Positions 1 through 9,044 of a stretch of 21,890 bases of DNA are shown piece by piece. This DNA is from Suillus spraguei. Taxonomy: Eukaryota > Basidiomycota > Agaricomycetes > Boletales > Suillaceae. The first letter of the stretch is position 1; each line of letters opens with the position of its first letter. Below the pieces are notes generated by a model that ran no database searches, was not told the origin of the DNA, and saw nothing but the letters and a program-made list of their open reading frames with translations. Location of the stretch: contig JABCPU010000905.1 of NCBI GenBank assembly GCA_016800925.1, positions 1 to 21,890 on the forward strand, read 5' to 3'. The position numbers were made by a program, and so were the translations under genes.

Positions 1-265
1 ATAAAGGTGTGACTGACATCCACTGACATGCATACTTCCATTGTCACTGAATATGCAACAGTCGGCCCAAGGTCCAACTGTGCGGAGGATCACCTTTTCT
101 CTCAGTCGATATGATCGTGGTACTTAAATGGGGTTCCCGGGCCATGAGGTCGCCCCCAAATGCATATGACGTAAAAGTTCGCACGATATTTTAGAAATTT
201 TGGTAGCTAGTCAAGCCGAACGTACATTCTCTTGCGCGTCACCGCCGTCTGTTTAGTCCTCCACC

Positions 266-2544
266 ATGGCCACTACCTCGTCAACCTCCTACTTCGAGAG
301 AATACAGGACTTTGTGGCCGAAAATAAAAAGGCAGTTGTTATAGGAACTGCTGCTGCTGCGCTCGCTGTTGGAGGTGTTATTTACTATGCTTCCACTTCG
401 CGCGGTCCAAGCGGTGACTTGGAGAAGGGCAAGACAAGAGACAAAAAGAAGTCTTCAAAGAAGAGGAAGACCGTCAATGATGCAGACGGGCCTCTACTTG
501 AGGAGATTAAGCCCAAAGTTGCCGACGACGGTTAGTATCACTGCAATTTGGAAGCTTGCGCTCACCATCAAATAGAGGGCGCGCTGTCGGTGGAAGAGAT
601 CGCCAGGATGTCAGTGGAGGTCAGTACTTTTGGCCTGTGGTTATCCATTCACTTAAATATAAGAGTCCCGCAGGAGCGCGCGAAATTAGCAGGCACGCTC
701 AAGACACAGGGCAACACACTCTACCAGGACCGAAAGTTCCAGCAGGCAGTGGATCTGTATACGCGCGCAATCCAGGTGGCAACGAAATCAGAGCCTGTGT
801 ACTACAGCAACCGTGCAGCATGTGCCTTCCTCCCGTCAATATTATCGTGGCACATATCTCACTTGTTTATCAGGTTACATGAACATGACACCCCAAAGTA
901 TGAATTAGCGGTCCAGGACTGTGATGAAGCTCTACGTGCTGACGCCAACTACGTAAAAGCGCTGAACAGGCGTGCCAATGCACTTGAAGCTTTGTCTAGA
1001 AACGAGGAGGCTCTACGGGATTTTACTGCTGCCACTATCCTGGATAAATTCCAAAACGAGTCGGCTGCACAGGCTGTGGAACGGGTTTTGAAGAAGATTG
1101 CAACAGAGAAAGCTGCCGTCATCCTTAGGGTGAGTATGACAATTGGAAGAACCACTCACACGTTACTCACTGACCTTAGACACGCGAGCCTCGACTTCCC
1201 TCATTTACGTTTGTTTCAGCTTACTTTGCGGCATTCCGTGTCCGTATGTACATTCACTCCATCATTTTCATCTCTGAAAGCTGATCTTGCACAGGACCCC
1301 TGCCCGCACTGCCGGAGAACCCATCAACTGGTGATAACACCCTTATACTCGCATTACAAGCTTTAGAAGCTGCCGACTATGCGCATGCTGTTTCGCTCGT
1401 GAACGAGGCAATGGAGCAGGGTATTTCATGGGAGATAGGGAAGGCCGAAGCTCTTAACCTTCGCGGCACTTTCAAGTTAGCCATTCCTTACTACTATAAA
1501 ATCTGCTCACTAAATTTTGTATAGGTTCCTTATGGGTGACGTGTCCGGCGCTAAGGATGACCTGTATGAATCTGTCAAGATCTTTCCCTCCTTTACACAA
1601 AGCTGGGTGAAGATCGCGAGCGTGCACATGGAGCGAGGCGAGGGTACAAGGGCCTTTGAGTGTTTTGAGGAAGCGATCAAGCACAACCCCCAGGACCCTG
1701 ACATCTACTACCACCGTGGACAAGGTGAGCAGATTGTTTCCTGCATGACCAACCGTCACTCATGGATTCACAGTTCTTTTCATCACCAACGAATTCAAGG
1801 AGGCCGCAGACAACTACACCAAGTCCAGCGAGCTTGATGATACATTTGTATTCTCGCATATCCAGCTTGCTGTCGCCCTGTACAAGATGGATGAACTTGC
1901 GCGGAGCATGGCGACTTTCCGACGGACGATGACCAATTTCCCTCAACGGAGCGAGCCTCAGAACTACTAGTGAGTAGTTGCACTTGATGATAGCTTTAAT
2001 CTAATGACTTGACAGTGGTGAGCTGTTGTTGGATCAACAGCGTTTCCAGGATGCCGTTGATAAGTTTGATCGTGCTGTGGAGCTCGAGCGTGCCAAGTAT
2101 AATTTCTCTGTCTCTGTTCAATACATCGACTCACTTCCACTCAACCAGACCTCCCCCAATGAATGTCCTCCCTCTTGTTAACAAGGGCCTTGCTATCTAC
2201 CAGTGGAAACAGGATATCGATGCTGCAGAACGGTGCTGCGATGAAGCCTTGCGAATTGACCCTGAGTGCGAGCCTGCGGTCGCCACGCTCGCCCAGTTGT
2301 CATTGCAGCAGAGCAAGATTGACCGCGCTGTTGAGATGTTCACGAGACAAGCGGAACTGGCGCGCAGTGAACCCGAGCTGATCAATGCCCTTACGTACCA
2401 ATATGTGAGTTGATGCGAGGGTACTGGCTGATTCTGATCTAACGAGGCGGTTTATAGGCAAGCACGGCACAGTTGGAGTTCACTCGCAACTACCCCGAGA
2501 TGGCGGAGCAACTGGCACAGATTGCAAGGTCGATGACGATGTAA
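266..2544 (+). CDS. TOM70: Mitochondrial import receptor TOM70 (TPR protein), 11 exons, one apparent 1-nt deletion
   Basis: Outer-membrane receptor that takes Hsp70/Hsp90-bound preproteins and passes them to the TOM pore. Exons: 266-530, 576-619, 674-821, 874-1129, 1180-1243, 1295-1475, 1525-1724, 1774-1969, 2016-2096, 2149-2404, 2458-2544; introns are 45-54 nt. The product would be about 592 residues, normal for fungal Tom70. A short N-terminus is followed by one membrane segment (about residues 23-41, [19 protein letters not shown]), a Lys-rich stretch, then TPR repeats ([67 protein letters not shown]). All exons join in phase except inside exon 4: at the C run 891-894 the frame slips by one, between CYMNMTP and [13 protein letters not shown], as if one C were missing. 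I attribute this to sequence error because both sides are well conserved. The ATG at 266 lies in a good context (CCACCATGG). Identification is from family memory, with high confidence. Confidence 0.95.
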
Positions 2545-2914
2545 AATTGGATGTATACTTTCCCCCCCTCTCCCCGTTGGTCGCTGTCCAACTTTCTTAC
2601 AGAAATCCCATACGTGGGAGAAATCGGTGGGGTCCCGGAGTTTATCTGAACATCGAAGGACTACTTAGATCGCTCAAGTTATCGATTTTTAATTCTTAAC
2701 ACATCTTTCTCATCTTCTAACGCACACCATTTCCAATACCACGCTCACTCCACTCGTTACTTCTACTGATTTGAAAGTTTGGCGTGATTTAACAAAACAT
2801 CCAAGCGATGGGCTTGTCCATAGTATGGGATACTCGGATTCATATATAATCCGGCACTCGCCTGAGACACCGCGCTTATCGAATGATCGAGACATAGCCT
2901 CAGTAATTCACACT
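2545..2914. other. Intergenic, TOM70 3' flank up to the element
   Basis: 370 bases between the TOM70 stop and the target-site duplication of the element. It holds a pyrimidine-rich stretch near 2560-2576 (runs of C and T), probably part of the TOM70 3' UTR. Short open frames on both strands show no recognisable motif. I see no gene here. Confidence 0.5.
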
Positions 2915-2920
2915 GAATAC
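2915..2920. repeat. Target-site duplication, left copy (GAATAC)
   Basis: GAATAC directly abuts the left terminal inverted repeat. The same six bases directly abut the right terminal repeat at 8720-8725. A perfect 6 bp direct repeat at both outer edges of a terminal inverted repeat pair is what an integration event leaves. Confidence 0.8.
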
Positions 2921-2955
2921 TATGGAAAGCCGGAGCACCGTGCTCGTTTTGCCAG
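2921..2955 (+). repeat. Left terminal inverted repeat
   Basis: Begins TATGGAAAGCCGGAGCACCG and ends GCCAG at 2955. It matches the reverse complement of 8686-8719 with two G/A differences (positions 12 and 26) and one T insertion. It contains the 13 bp palindrome GAGCACCGTGCTC at 2933-2945. Confidence 0.82.
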
Positions 2956-3077
2956 CGACTTTGGTCACATGCAGTTGAGGGACCCCAAACACTGCGTGCA
3001 AATAATACTTTGATATAAGCATGTCCAAACAAAACGTGAATCTACAAGCCCCAGCAAGAAATCTACAAGTCCCAAGA

Positions 3078-5559
3078 TTAATCTGTCTCCGTCTCTGCTT
3101 CGTCAATTTCCAACTTTTCGTAAATTTTCAACTTAAAGCCACTCCATTTACAAAACTTGTTGCAATTGTGCTCCTTCTCGAATGTGCTAACTGCACGTTC
3201 GATGTTGCCATCCCCGAAGATATCATCCTTCCCTTTGTTGACCAGGCTATAGTCCCCAGTTGAGTTACGAGTAATATTTTAAAATGAAATCACGTACGGA
3301 TGTGTAAGAACTTGAGGGTCAGACAAAATCTCCAATCCACCTTGGTAATCGGAAATGAAAGCGAGACCGCCGGTTTTGGCAAACTGTATGTGTTGCGTGC
3401 AAGCTAGAAATTCGGCGATTTCATAGCCAACCTCGTATGGATCAAGCATAGGGTTGCAATCCATATTATGGATATATTTGATGAAATCATCGGTGATCAA
3501 CTCTTCGACGAGGTACCCAGCCCGAGGCATGGTCAGTGACTTTGATTTGTGGCCAGGTTGTGTGTGATCGTGTGACAATGCGAGACCGGCCTCGACAAAA
3601 CGCAAGCGAGGGATGTGAAAGGGCGGAGTGTCGGATGAATTAGCAACACAATGGTCTATGTATTCATATGCAAATGTGAGCAATGAGCGTGCCCAGTACA
3701 AGACATTGGCTTCTCTGAACAGCTTTGGAAGCTCGTCACTTATCGTATAGCGTCCAATCGAAAAATTGATCGGGTTTGTGCTGCTGCCTGGAGGGTACTT
3801 CTTGTAAAATGGTCGCTTGACAGCGACCTTCTGGCGTGGGCGTGAACCTAAAGGAATTTCGGGGGCTGATAAAAGCGTCAAGAACCCAGGATGGGCCGTC
3901 TTGAAGCCTCCAACGCCAAGCATGTCGTCCGTCGAGGTCTGAACTGTAAGTCGGCCGCTGTGGCTCAATTCGGTGTCCGTGCGGAAGGCAGCATGAAGCT
4001 TTGGGTCGTCTAAAATGACTGATAGCGGGCGTGTTGGGATGGGGAAGAATTCAATATTCTCGTGCTGTATAGTGAGCACTAGGAGGTGTGATGTCAGAGA
4101 AGGACTAAGAGTAATAGCACGTACTTACTTTGTCGGACATCTATGTCTGTAGTCCCACCAGACTGCAAAACTTCCCGCAGCTGTTCTCGATCTGGAGAAC
4201 GGAAACCAACATTGGCAGATGCCATTTTCTTGAGGGGAGGCGAGGATGGGACACTCGCAATCTCACGCTGAAACGGCCGCTTGACTGGCGCTTTGGACAG
4301 TGCCGCTTCAGATGGTGCTTCGACTGATGAGATAGTCAACGAATCAGCCTGAGTGCCAGCCACAGCCAGCGCGCTTGAATGGATGCTCCTTGTCGCAGAA
4401 GGTAGAAAGAGCGGCTCAGAAGCCACAGCCAGCGCGCTTGATTGGACGCTTGAATGGATGCTCCTTGTCGCAGAAGGTAGAAAGAGTGGCTCAGACTGTG
4501 AACCCATGCTGAATCGTTCCTAAGGGTATAGATTTTTTGGTAAGTATGTACCGGCATCGTATAATTGAAAAATACAAACCTCTTCAGCTTTTTCAAGCCA
4601 CGTTTCGTAGTCCTCCCATTGAGCCGTGGGCACAACGACATACAATAAAAAAATTTTCGACTTGAATGTCATAGCGCGCAAGCCTTTGCGAGTTGCCTGC
4701 GTGCATTGGGAGTAAAAATAAGGCTGACGTGGCGGATGGGTTGATAAATCAACCCATCCACCATCTCGAATGACGAATTGGTCCTGGCGCCATGGAAAGC
4801 CTGTCGCAAAAGCTTGGATCTTCGGCAAGATGGTATCCAGCGAAAGTGTGATGAGTCCGGGTGCGTCAATGCGTGCATCAACGTCTTTTCGGCCCTCACA
4901 TATGTTCTGAAATTCAGAATTCAGAGTTGTCAGTATGCGATAGATGTAGCAGAATCCATCTACGTACTCCAAAAGGTATACCACGAGCGCCCTTCCTTCT
5001 ATTTCCACCTTCCCGAACAGCGGTAATTTCCAAGCTAATAGTCTCCGCTGGGGGTACAGCATATGCTTGCTTAGCCCAGCGTTCTCGTTCGGCACCGTAT
5101 TGTGCATGGTTTACTGAGTAGCCAGGCTGAGCCCAGCTAGAAGGGACAGCTATATCTGGCCCAGCACTAGTAGCCACTACACGTGGTGGCGGCTGCTGAG
5201 CTACCGCTGAGAGATCACATCAGTAAATGTAAAATGGACGCGAGTATGAAATCAATCAAACCTGGTCTCCATGCAGCATTGATATTTTGCCGGATAACTT
5301 GAGCATTGCCTTGAGGGTTCGGACGCTGAGGGTTCGGACGTTGAGCAGTGGGCCTCATTGATGTTGCTGCTTTGCCTTGATAGTGCCGGTGACAAGTTGC
5401 GCAAACAAAGCGCCCGCGCTGGCCAATGACGATTGTCGCAATGTAGAAACATGGATCTCCCTTCAAAATCTTTGCAGCACAGGCAGAACGTTCACAAATG
5501 AGATCTTCTTTGGCAAACGCATCTTCAGTGAACTGTGACGCAAGTTCGTAGGAGGCCAT
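3078..5559 (-). CDS. Fungal alpha-type protein kinase with N-terminal Cys-rich module, 6 exons, intact
   Basis: Atypical Ser/Thr kinase of the alpha-kinase (MHCK/eEF2K/TRPM7) fold; substrate unknown. Minus-strand exons: 5559-5262, 5206-4968, 4906-4580, 4519-4129, 4078-3298, 3246-3078. All six join in phase to give 735 codons (734 residues plus stop) with no indel. N-terminus: Cys pattern C22, C27, C37, C53, C56 plus His57/59 (GRFVCATCHRHY), probably zinc-binding. Middle: ETISLEI, NICEGRKDVDARIDAP and WVDLSTH blocks shared by agaricomycete members. Kinase domain about 470-715: GVGGF (473-477), VAVKR with Lys506, YLVEELI (607-613), FISDYQGG with Asp662, SDPQ (671-674), FGDGN (689-693) and zinc ligands HNCNKFC (705-711). 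The last exon is easily missed, since read-through after 3298 stops at once, but it restores the FGDGN and zinc motifs. Exon 4 carries an internal duplication. All key residues are present, so it is probably active. It lies inside the candidate transposon. Confidence 0.92.
4358..4495 (-). repeat. In-frame tandem duplication inside alpha-kinase exon 4
   Basis: Two near-identical copies, 4358-4420 (63 bp) and 4421-4495 (75 bp), the second with 12 extra bases. They encode a repeated SEPLFLPSATRSIHSS unit (from about residue 297) in the Ser-rich linker between the middle region and the kinase domain. Both lengths are multiples of three, so the frame is kept. The near identity suggests a recent duplication. 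Confidence 0.85.
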
Positions 5560-5712
5560 GAATGTTGAAGGTGTGAGACGAGGACAGACACGATGAAGGT
5601 GCGAGAAACAATATATTTCAATGCAGGATTAAATACGGTCAGTCGCTCAGAACGAGCGGTCAGAGCCTCTGTGGCCATACTACCTAGTTAGCAAAATGAG
5701 AGCACATCTACC

Positions 5713-5832
5713 GGACCGTCAGTAACTCAGAATGAGCATCCAGATGGTGAACGGACCGTCAGTAACTCAGAATGAGCATCCAGATGGTGAACGGACCGTC
5801 AGTAACTCAGAATGAGCATTCAGATGGTGAAC
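5713..5832 (+). repeat. Three perfect-length 40 bp tandem repeats
   Basis: Units 5713-5752, 5753-5792 and 5793-5832, each starting GGACCGTCAGTAACTCAGAA. The only difference seen is C to T in unit 3 (CATCC to CATTC). A degenerate partial unit with AGTTACTCGGAATGAG follows, and then a twice-used GAGTGAGACTAAGCTAGAGC block (about 5845-5905). Confidence 0.95.
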
Positions 5833-5997
5833 AGTTACTCGGAATGAGTGAGACTAAGCTAGAGCACCAACAGAATGAGTGAGTGAGACTAAGCTAGAGC
5901 GCCAAGTGAGAACACGTACTGGAGCCTCTGAGCATGTGGTGAAGCCGGAGTGGTGAAGCCCGAGGTTGTTTGCGGCATCAATGGGGCGATTTGCATG

Positions 5998-6062
5998 GGA
6001 GGATTGAAAGAGGGAGGATTGAAAGAGGGAGGATGATGAATTGAAAGAGGGAGGATGAAAGA
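5998..6062 (+). repeat. Purine-rich short tandem repeat (GGGAGGATTGAAAGA-type, about 15 bp)
   Basis: About four units of GGGAGGAT(T)GAAAGA, one expanded by ATGAAT, forming a strand-asymmetric G+A tract. Related GAAAGAGGCGA words continue in the following 300 bp. Confidence 0.85.
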
Positions 6063-6190
6063 GCGCCATAAACCTCTGTGATTTGATGAACGAAAGAGGC
6101 GAGGCATGTAAGTGGTGTGAGGTTTGCGGCATGAAAGAGGCGATCTGCAGTTTGCGGCATGCACCAGCACAGCTTGCACAATATGAAAGG

Positions 6191-6342
6191 GGCGATCTAA
6201 CACCAATGAAAGGCATGGAAGTGCGGCATGAAAGAGGCGATGCGCAATGCGCATGTAATCCGGCGATCTAACACCAATGAAAGGCACATGGAAGTGCGGC
6301 ATGAAAGAGGCGATGCGCAGTGCGCAATGCGCATGTGATCCG
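6191..6342 (+). repeat. Direct duplication of a 71-81 bp unit
   Basis: Copies 6191-6261 and 6262-6342 both start GGCGATCTAACACCAATGAA and end GTAATCCG or GTGATCCG. Copy 2 has small insertions (AC, and GTGCGCA). Each holds the near-palindrome ATGCGC-AAT-GCGCAT, which could form a hairpin or bind a dimer. Confidence 0.9.
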
Positions 6343-6351
6343 AGGAGTCGG

Positions 6352-6499
6352 CGAGGACCTTAACTGCACAACTTGAAGTCAGAACAAGGTAAGTCTTTTA
6401 CAGTACCTATGGACATACCTTGCAAGTTGAGTGATATCCGAGGACCTTAACCAGTGCGCAAGTCAGAACTTCATCAGAAGTTCAGAACAAGGTAAGTCG
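6352..6499 (+). repeat. Degenerate direct repeat (CGAGGACCTTAAC ... CAGAACAAGGTAAGTC)
   Basis: The block CGAGGACCTTAAC followed by AGTCAGAAC and ending GAACAAGGTAAGTC occurs at about 6352-6396 and again at about 6439-6499, where extra CAGAAC/TTC words are inserted. The GTAAGT inside it resembles a splice donor, so a 5' UTR intron for the integrase gene is possible, but I cannot confirm it. Confidence 0.7.
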
Positions 6500-6579
6500 G
6501 AGGCTTTACTGTGACTTTACGGAGATAATAAATATAACAGCATCGTAAAGTGGGACCATACCGTCCTGCACCCCTTATC

Positions 6580-8513
6580 ATGCCCAACCAGCATAAACCA
6601 ACACGTAAGTGTGGCGCATTCGCTTCAATACCACTCCCTGACTTTGATCTTCATCCTAGCCCCCTTAGATGAACTCGCGCCTCATATACTACGCTATTGG
6701 AAGACACGGCTCAACGACAAAGAAATCGTCCAGGCCTTACAAAAACATTTCAATACAGAACGCTACGGTATCGGGTACGTATACGATATTTATGATTAGC
6801 TGACTTAATTGCTCATAACTATCCTAGACTCACAAAGTTTCGTCAAATCCGTGTGGACATGGGCCTTGAACGGTCTCGCCGGCAGGTCACACTATAGAAA
6901 CAATCCACGAAGCTGTGACGGATCTTCGCAAGATGTACCCTCACGCCGGAACACGAGAGATGATCAGTCTGCTCTTTCACGAAAAGAGTATGAGTGTATC
7001 TAGGTAATTTTGTCAAGTTGATCTGTTTGTCAAAGACTGACATCGCAACCGTGACTATAATAGATCAGTCATGATGTCTTACTTCGCTGCCTATGAACCA
7101 GAACTCGTGCGACAACGTAAGGCCAGAAAATTGAAACGAAAGCGCTTCTGGGCAGCTGGCGTTAACGATCTCTTTGCCGTTGACCAGCACGACAAATGGC
7201 TCAGATTTGGGCTCGGTCTTCACACTGGAATCGAGCCGTTTTCAGGGCGGATAATGTGGATCCGAGTTTGGCATTCTAACAGAAACCCACAGTTAATCCT
7301 CAACTACTATCTCGACACAATCGCAGAACTTGGCCGTGAGTGATATGCCATTTGTAAATACTTCACTGACGCAAGTGCTAGATATGCCGCTGATCACTCA
7401 ATCCGATTTAGGGTCCGAAAATTATGGCATTGCGAACGCGCAGACGCTTCTTCGCCAGCGCTATGACCCAACCCTGCAAGGAACTCTGCAACATCGTTGG
7501 ATGCGCACGAAGAAAAACGTAATGCCGGAAATCACTTGGTCACAACTCCGGCGTAGGTTCACACCTGGCTTCGAGAATTTGCTGGACGAAGGTGTCATTG
7601 AGGGTTGGTACGACTCAGCGGATACTCTCCAAATGTACGTAGCGCTTGTCTTATGGTCCTATGCCCTTATATGTCTTGTTGTCTCTAGGATGATTTTTCG
7701 TTGGGTTTTATACCCTGGCTGCAGCAGGAGCTTGACGCTTATAGAGACCGAGTGAACAATTCCGCCAAGAGGCGTGACCGCAACAAGGTATCTACTTATT
7801 TCTGTCTCATTAAAATGTGTGCTTACAATCCCCCTAGGTACTCCCACACGGTGTCCCAACTCTTATCTACCATTCTCCCGAAGATTTCGGAGCATTGGAT
7901 TTCAAGGTATTCATTTGCACAAGTGACCGCACACAAAGGCTTACTTGACTATGCCAACTAGGTTTCTATAGATCGCGAGGGCATCGACTACGTTCGCAAT
8001 GTCTATATCGATGCTTCCAACCCGGTATTCGACCTTGTCCCACCTATGCTTGGCAACTTTATCGAGCATTGTTATGATGCAATGGGGCGCCCTGCAGTGA
8101 CTCGGTCATCAGTTTGGACTGTATATAGGAATGTGCTGTCTGCTGTACAGCTTGCAGAGAACCCACATCCCAACTTACTACTGACTCGGACGGAAAATGA
8201 AGGTGCCGCCACCGGTGCATTGACATTGATCAGTGGCCATGCCGATTTACCTTTCAACGAGGAACCGGATGACATGTATTACATGGGTGGCGTGCGTGGA
8301 GGATTGGGCCTAGGTACGACGCAAATCTCCTTTAATCAATTATATACTGACGAGGCCAAAGGTGATTCTCACGTCCACAACTTAAACGCTCTAGCCGAGC
8401 TGGATGAACCTGATGTTCCATTGGATGGCAGTTCTGCGGGTGTTGGACCCTTAATTGTTTGGCAATTTTCGAGTGATGAGTCAGAGAATGATGGCGCAGT
8501 GGATGAATGGTGA
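6580..8513 (+). CDS. Integrase-core (DDE-like) protein, transposase candidate, 8 exons, two apparent 1-nt deletions
   Basis: Exons: 6580-6604, 6660-6774, 6828-7003, 7064-7335, 7382-7634, 7689-7787, 7838-7906, 7962-8513; introns 46-60 nt. The exons sum to 1,561 nt, and restoring two missing bases gives 521 codons. N-terminal helix-turn-helix-like part (DELAPHILRYWKTRLNDKEI), then RQRKARKLKRKRFWAAG, the core with first Asp in VNDLFAVDQHDKW and second Asp in ITQSDLGSENYGIANA, then QLRRRFTPGF, FIPWLQQELDAYRDR, DRNKVLPHG, NPVFDLVPP and an acidic C-terminus. Family: integrase-core proteins abundant in agaricomycetes. Breaks: near 6884-6888 the frame runs into TAG at 6895, while HTIETIHEAV continues one frame over; in the T run 7706-7709, MIFRWV passes to FIPWLQ. 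An alternative donor before 7638 would avoid the second break but lose the FRWV residues. Either sequence error or a dead transposase. Confidence 0.85.
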
Positions 8514-8673
8514 TATTCGAATTGTGTTAGTGTACTTCGTGACTGGACCGTCGTTTTTCGAGGTTGAAATTATACTTCGTAGTCACTTGTTTTACTAGGT
8601 GCAAATACTGGGTTGGCTCCAAGGCGTGTCTGGAGTCCCGTCGAAACTTTTTGCCTAATAAGGCAATGCACGT

Positions 8674-8707
8674 GAGCACGGTGCTCTGGCAAATGAGCAC
8701 GGTGCTC
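8674..8707 (+). promoter_or_regulatory. Two 13 bp palindromes spaced 21 bp apart at the right end
   Basis: GAGCACGGTGCTC at 8674-8686 and again at 8695-8707, with starts 21 bp apart (about two helical turns). The single left-end copy is at 2933-2945 (GAGCACCGTGCTC, the same sequence read on the other strand). The placement inside the terminal repeats suggests binding sites for the element's own recombinase; this is inference. Confidence 0.6.
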
Positions 8708-8719
8708 TGGCTTTCCATA
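8686..8719 (-). repeat. Right terminal inverted repeat
   Basis: Read on the minus strand from 8719 it begins TATGGAAAGCCAGAGCACCG and ends GCCAG. It pairs with 2921-2955. Further inward, GGGACTCCAGACAC (minus strand) resembles GGGACCCCAAACAC inside the left end (12 of 14 bases), a possible subterminal repeat. Confidence 0.82.
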
Positions 8720-8725
8720 GAATAC
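8720..8725. repeat. Target-site duplication, right copy (GAATAC)
   Basis: Identical to 2915-2920 and directly adjacent to the right terminal repeat. Removing 2921-8725 would leave one GAATAC joined to ACCGTTCG, the predicted empty site. Confidence 0.8.
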
Positions 8726-9044
8726 ACCGTTCGATCCTCGTGAAGCATTGTCTTATAGCTACACTTGAAGGGGGACAAAATGTTCAGGCCTGCTTAGCGT
8801 CCACCTTACCGGTGACCTGAAACCTGACTTGTAAGGGCGAAACATGAGATATTATTCTATCCTACATGACAAGCGCTTGCATGCATGAGCGAACTTAACA
8901 GCCTCAGAAAGGGAATAAGCGAACGTCTCGTCGATGGTTTGGATCTCGAATTTCTGCCCGATGACAAGGCGCTGTACATTATTACTTTCCGAAATAGTTC
9001 GAGGGGTACCACAGTGTTCCTCGAAATTAAAATGCATGATATAT
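8726..9044. other. Intergenic, between element and DPH2 3' end
   Basis: 319 bases holding the 3' flank of the leftward DPH2 gene. The short open frames here are shadows with no recognisable motif. I see no gene. Confidence 0.5.

Larger units (their letters stand above)
5560..6579. promoter_or_regulatory. Repeat-rich divergent intergenic region inside the element
   Basis: 1,020 bases between the start codons of the alpha-kinase (leftward) and the integrase-like gene (rightward); it must hold both promoters. Much of it is built of local duplications, listed separately. Open frames across 5854-6302 on the minus strand are by-products of the repeat units (they run in several frames at once) and I do not call them genes. 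Confidence 0.6.
2921..8719. mobile_element. Candidate two-gene TIR transposon carrying alpha-kinase and integrase-like genes (5,799 bp)
   Basis: Seen: outer ends 2921-2955 and 8686-8719 are inverted copies (32 of 35 aligned positions identical, one of the three differences being a 1-base gap), starting TATGGAAAGCC. Both outer edges are flanked by the perfect 6 bp repeat GAATAC. Inside are an alpha-kinase gene on the minus strand and an integrase-like gene on the plus strand, transcribed away from a central repeat-rich kilobase; their stops lie 157 and 206 bp from the ends. Known: 4-6 bp duplications are typical of retrovirus-type integrases and of eukaryotic DNA elements that use them (Ginger, Polinton). 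Inferred: this is a complete non-LTR, non-Polinton-sized element whose transposase candidate is the integrase-like gene and whose cargo or partner is the kinase. I cannot place it in a named superfamily. A retro-element is unlikely: there is no reverse transcriptase and both genes keep introns. Confidence 0.78.

Noticed and set aside
2763..3106. Possible small genes on either strand across the left transposon end
   Set aside because: The frames cross the terminal repeat and the last exon of the alpha-kinase, have no recognisable motif, and are explained as shadows.
4976..4981. Donor GTATAC for alpha-kinase intron 2
   Set aside because: It gives the wrong phase for NICEGRKD. The GTACGT donor at 4967 closes the frame and matches the consensus better.
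5713..5832. CRISPR-like array
   Set aside because: The 40 bp units are contiguous with no spacers and the context is eukaryotic, so this is a plain minisatellite.
5854..6302. Overlapping minus-strand open frames of 67-137 codons
   Set aside because: They fall on direct repeats and stay open in several frames because the units lack stops. There is no family motif, and they lie between two divergent genes.
6895..6897. A 12 nt mini-intron to bypass the TAG in the integrase-like gene
   Set aside because: GTCACACTATAG has GT and AG ends but is far shorter than any intron in the window (44-64 nt) and would remove residues that fit the family.
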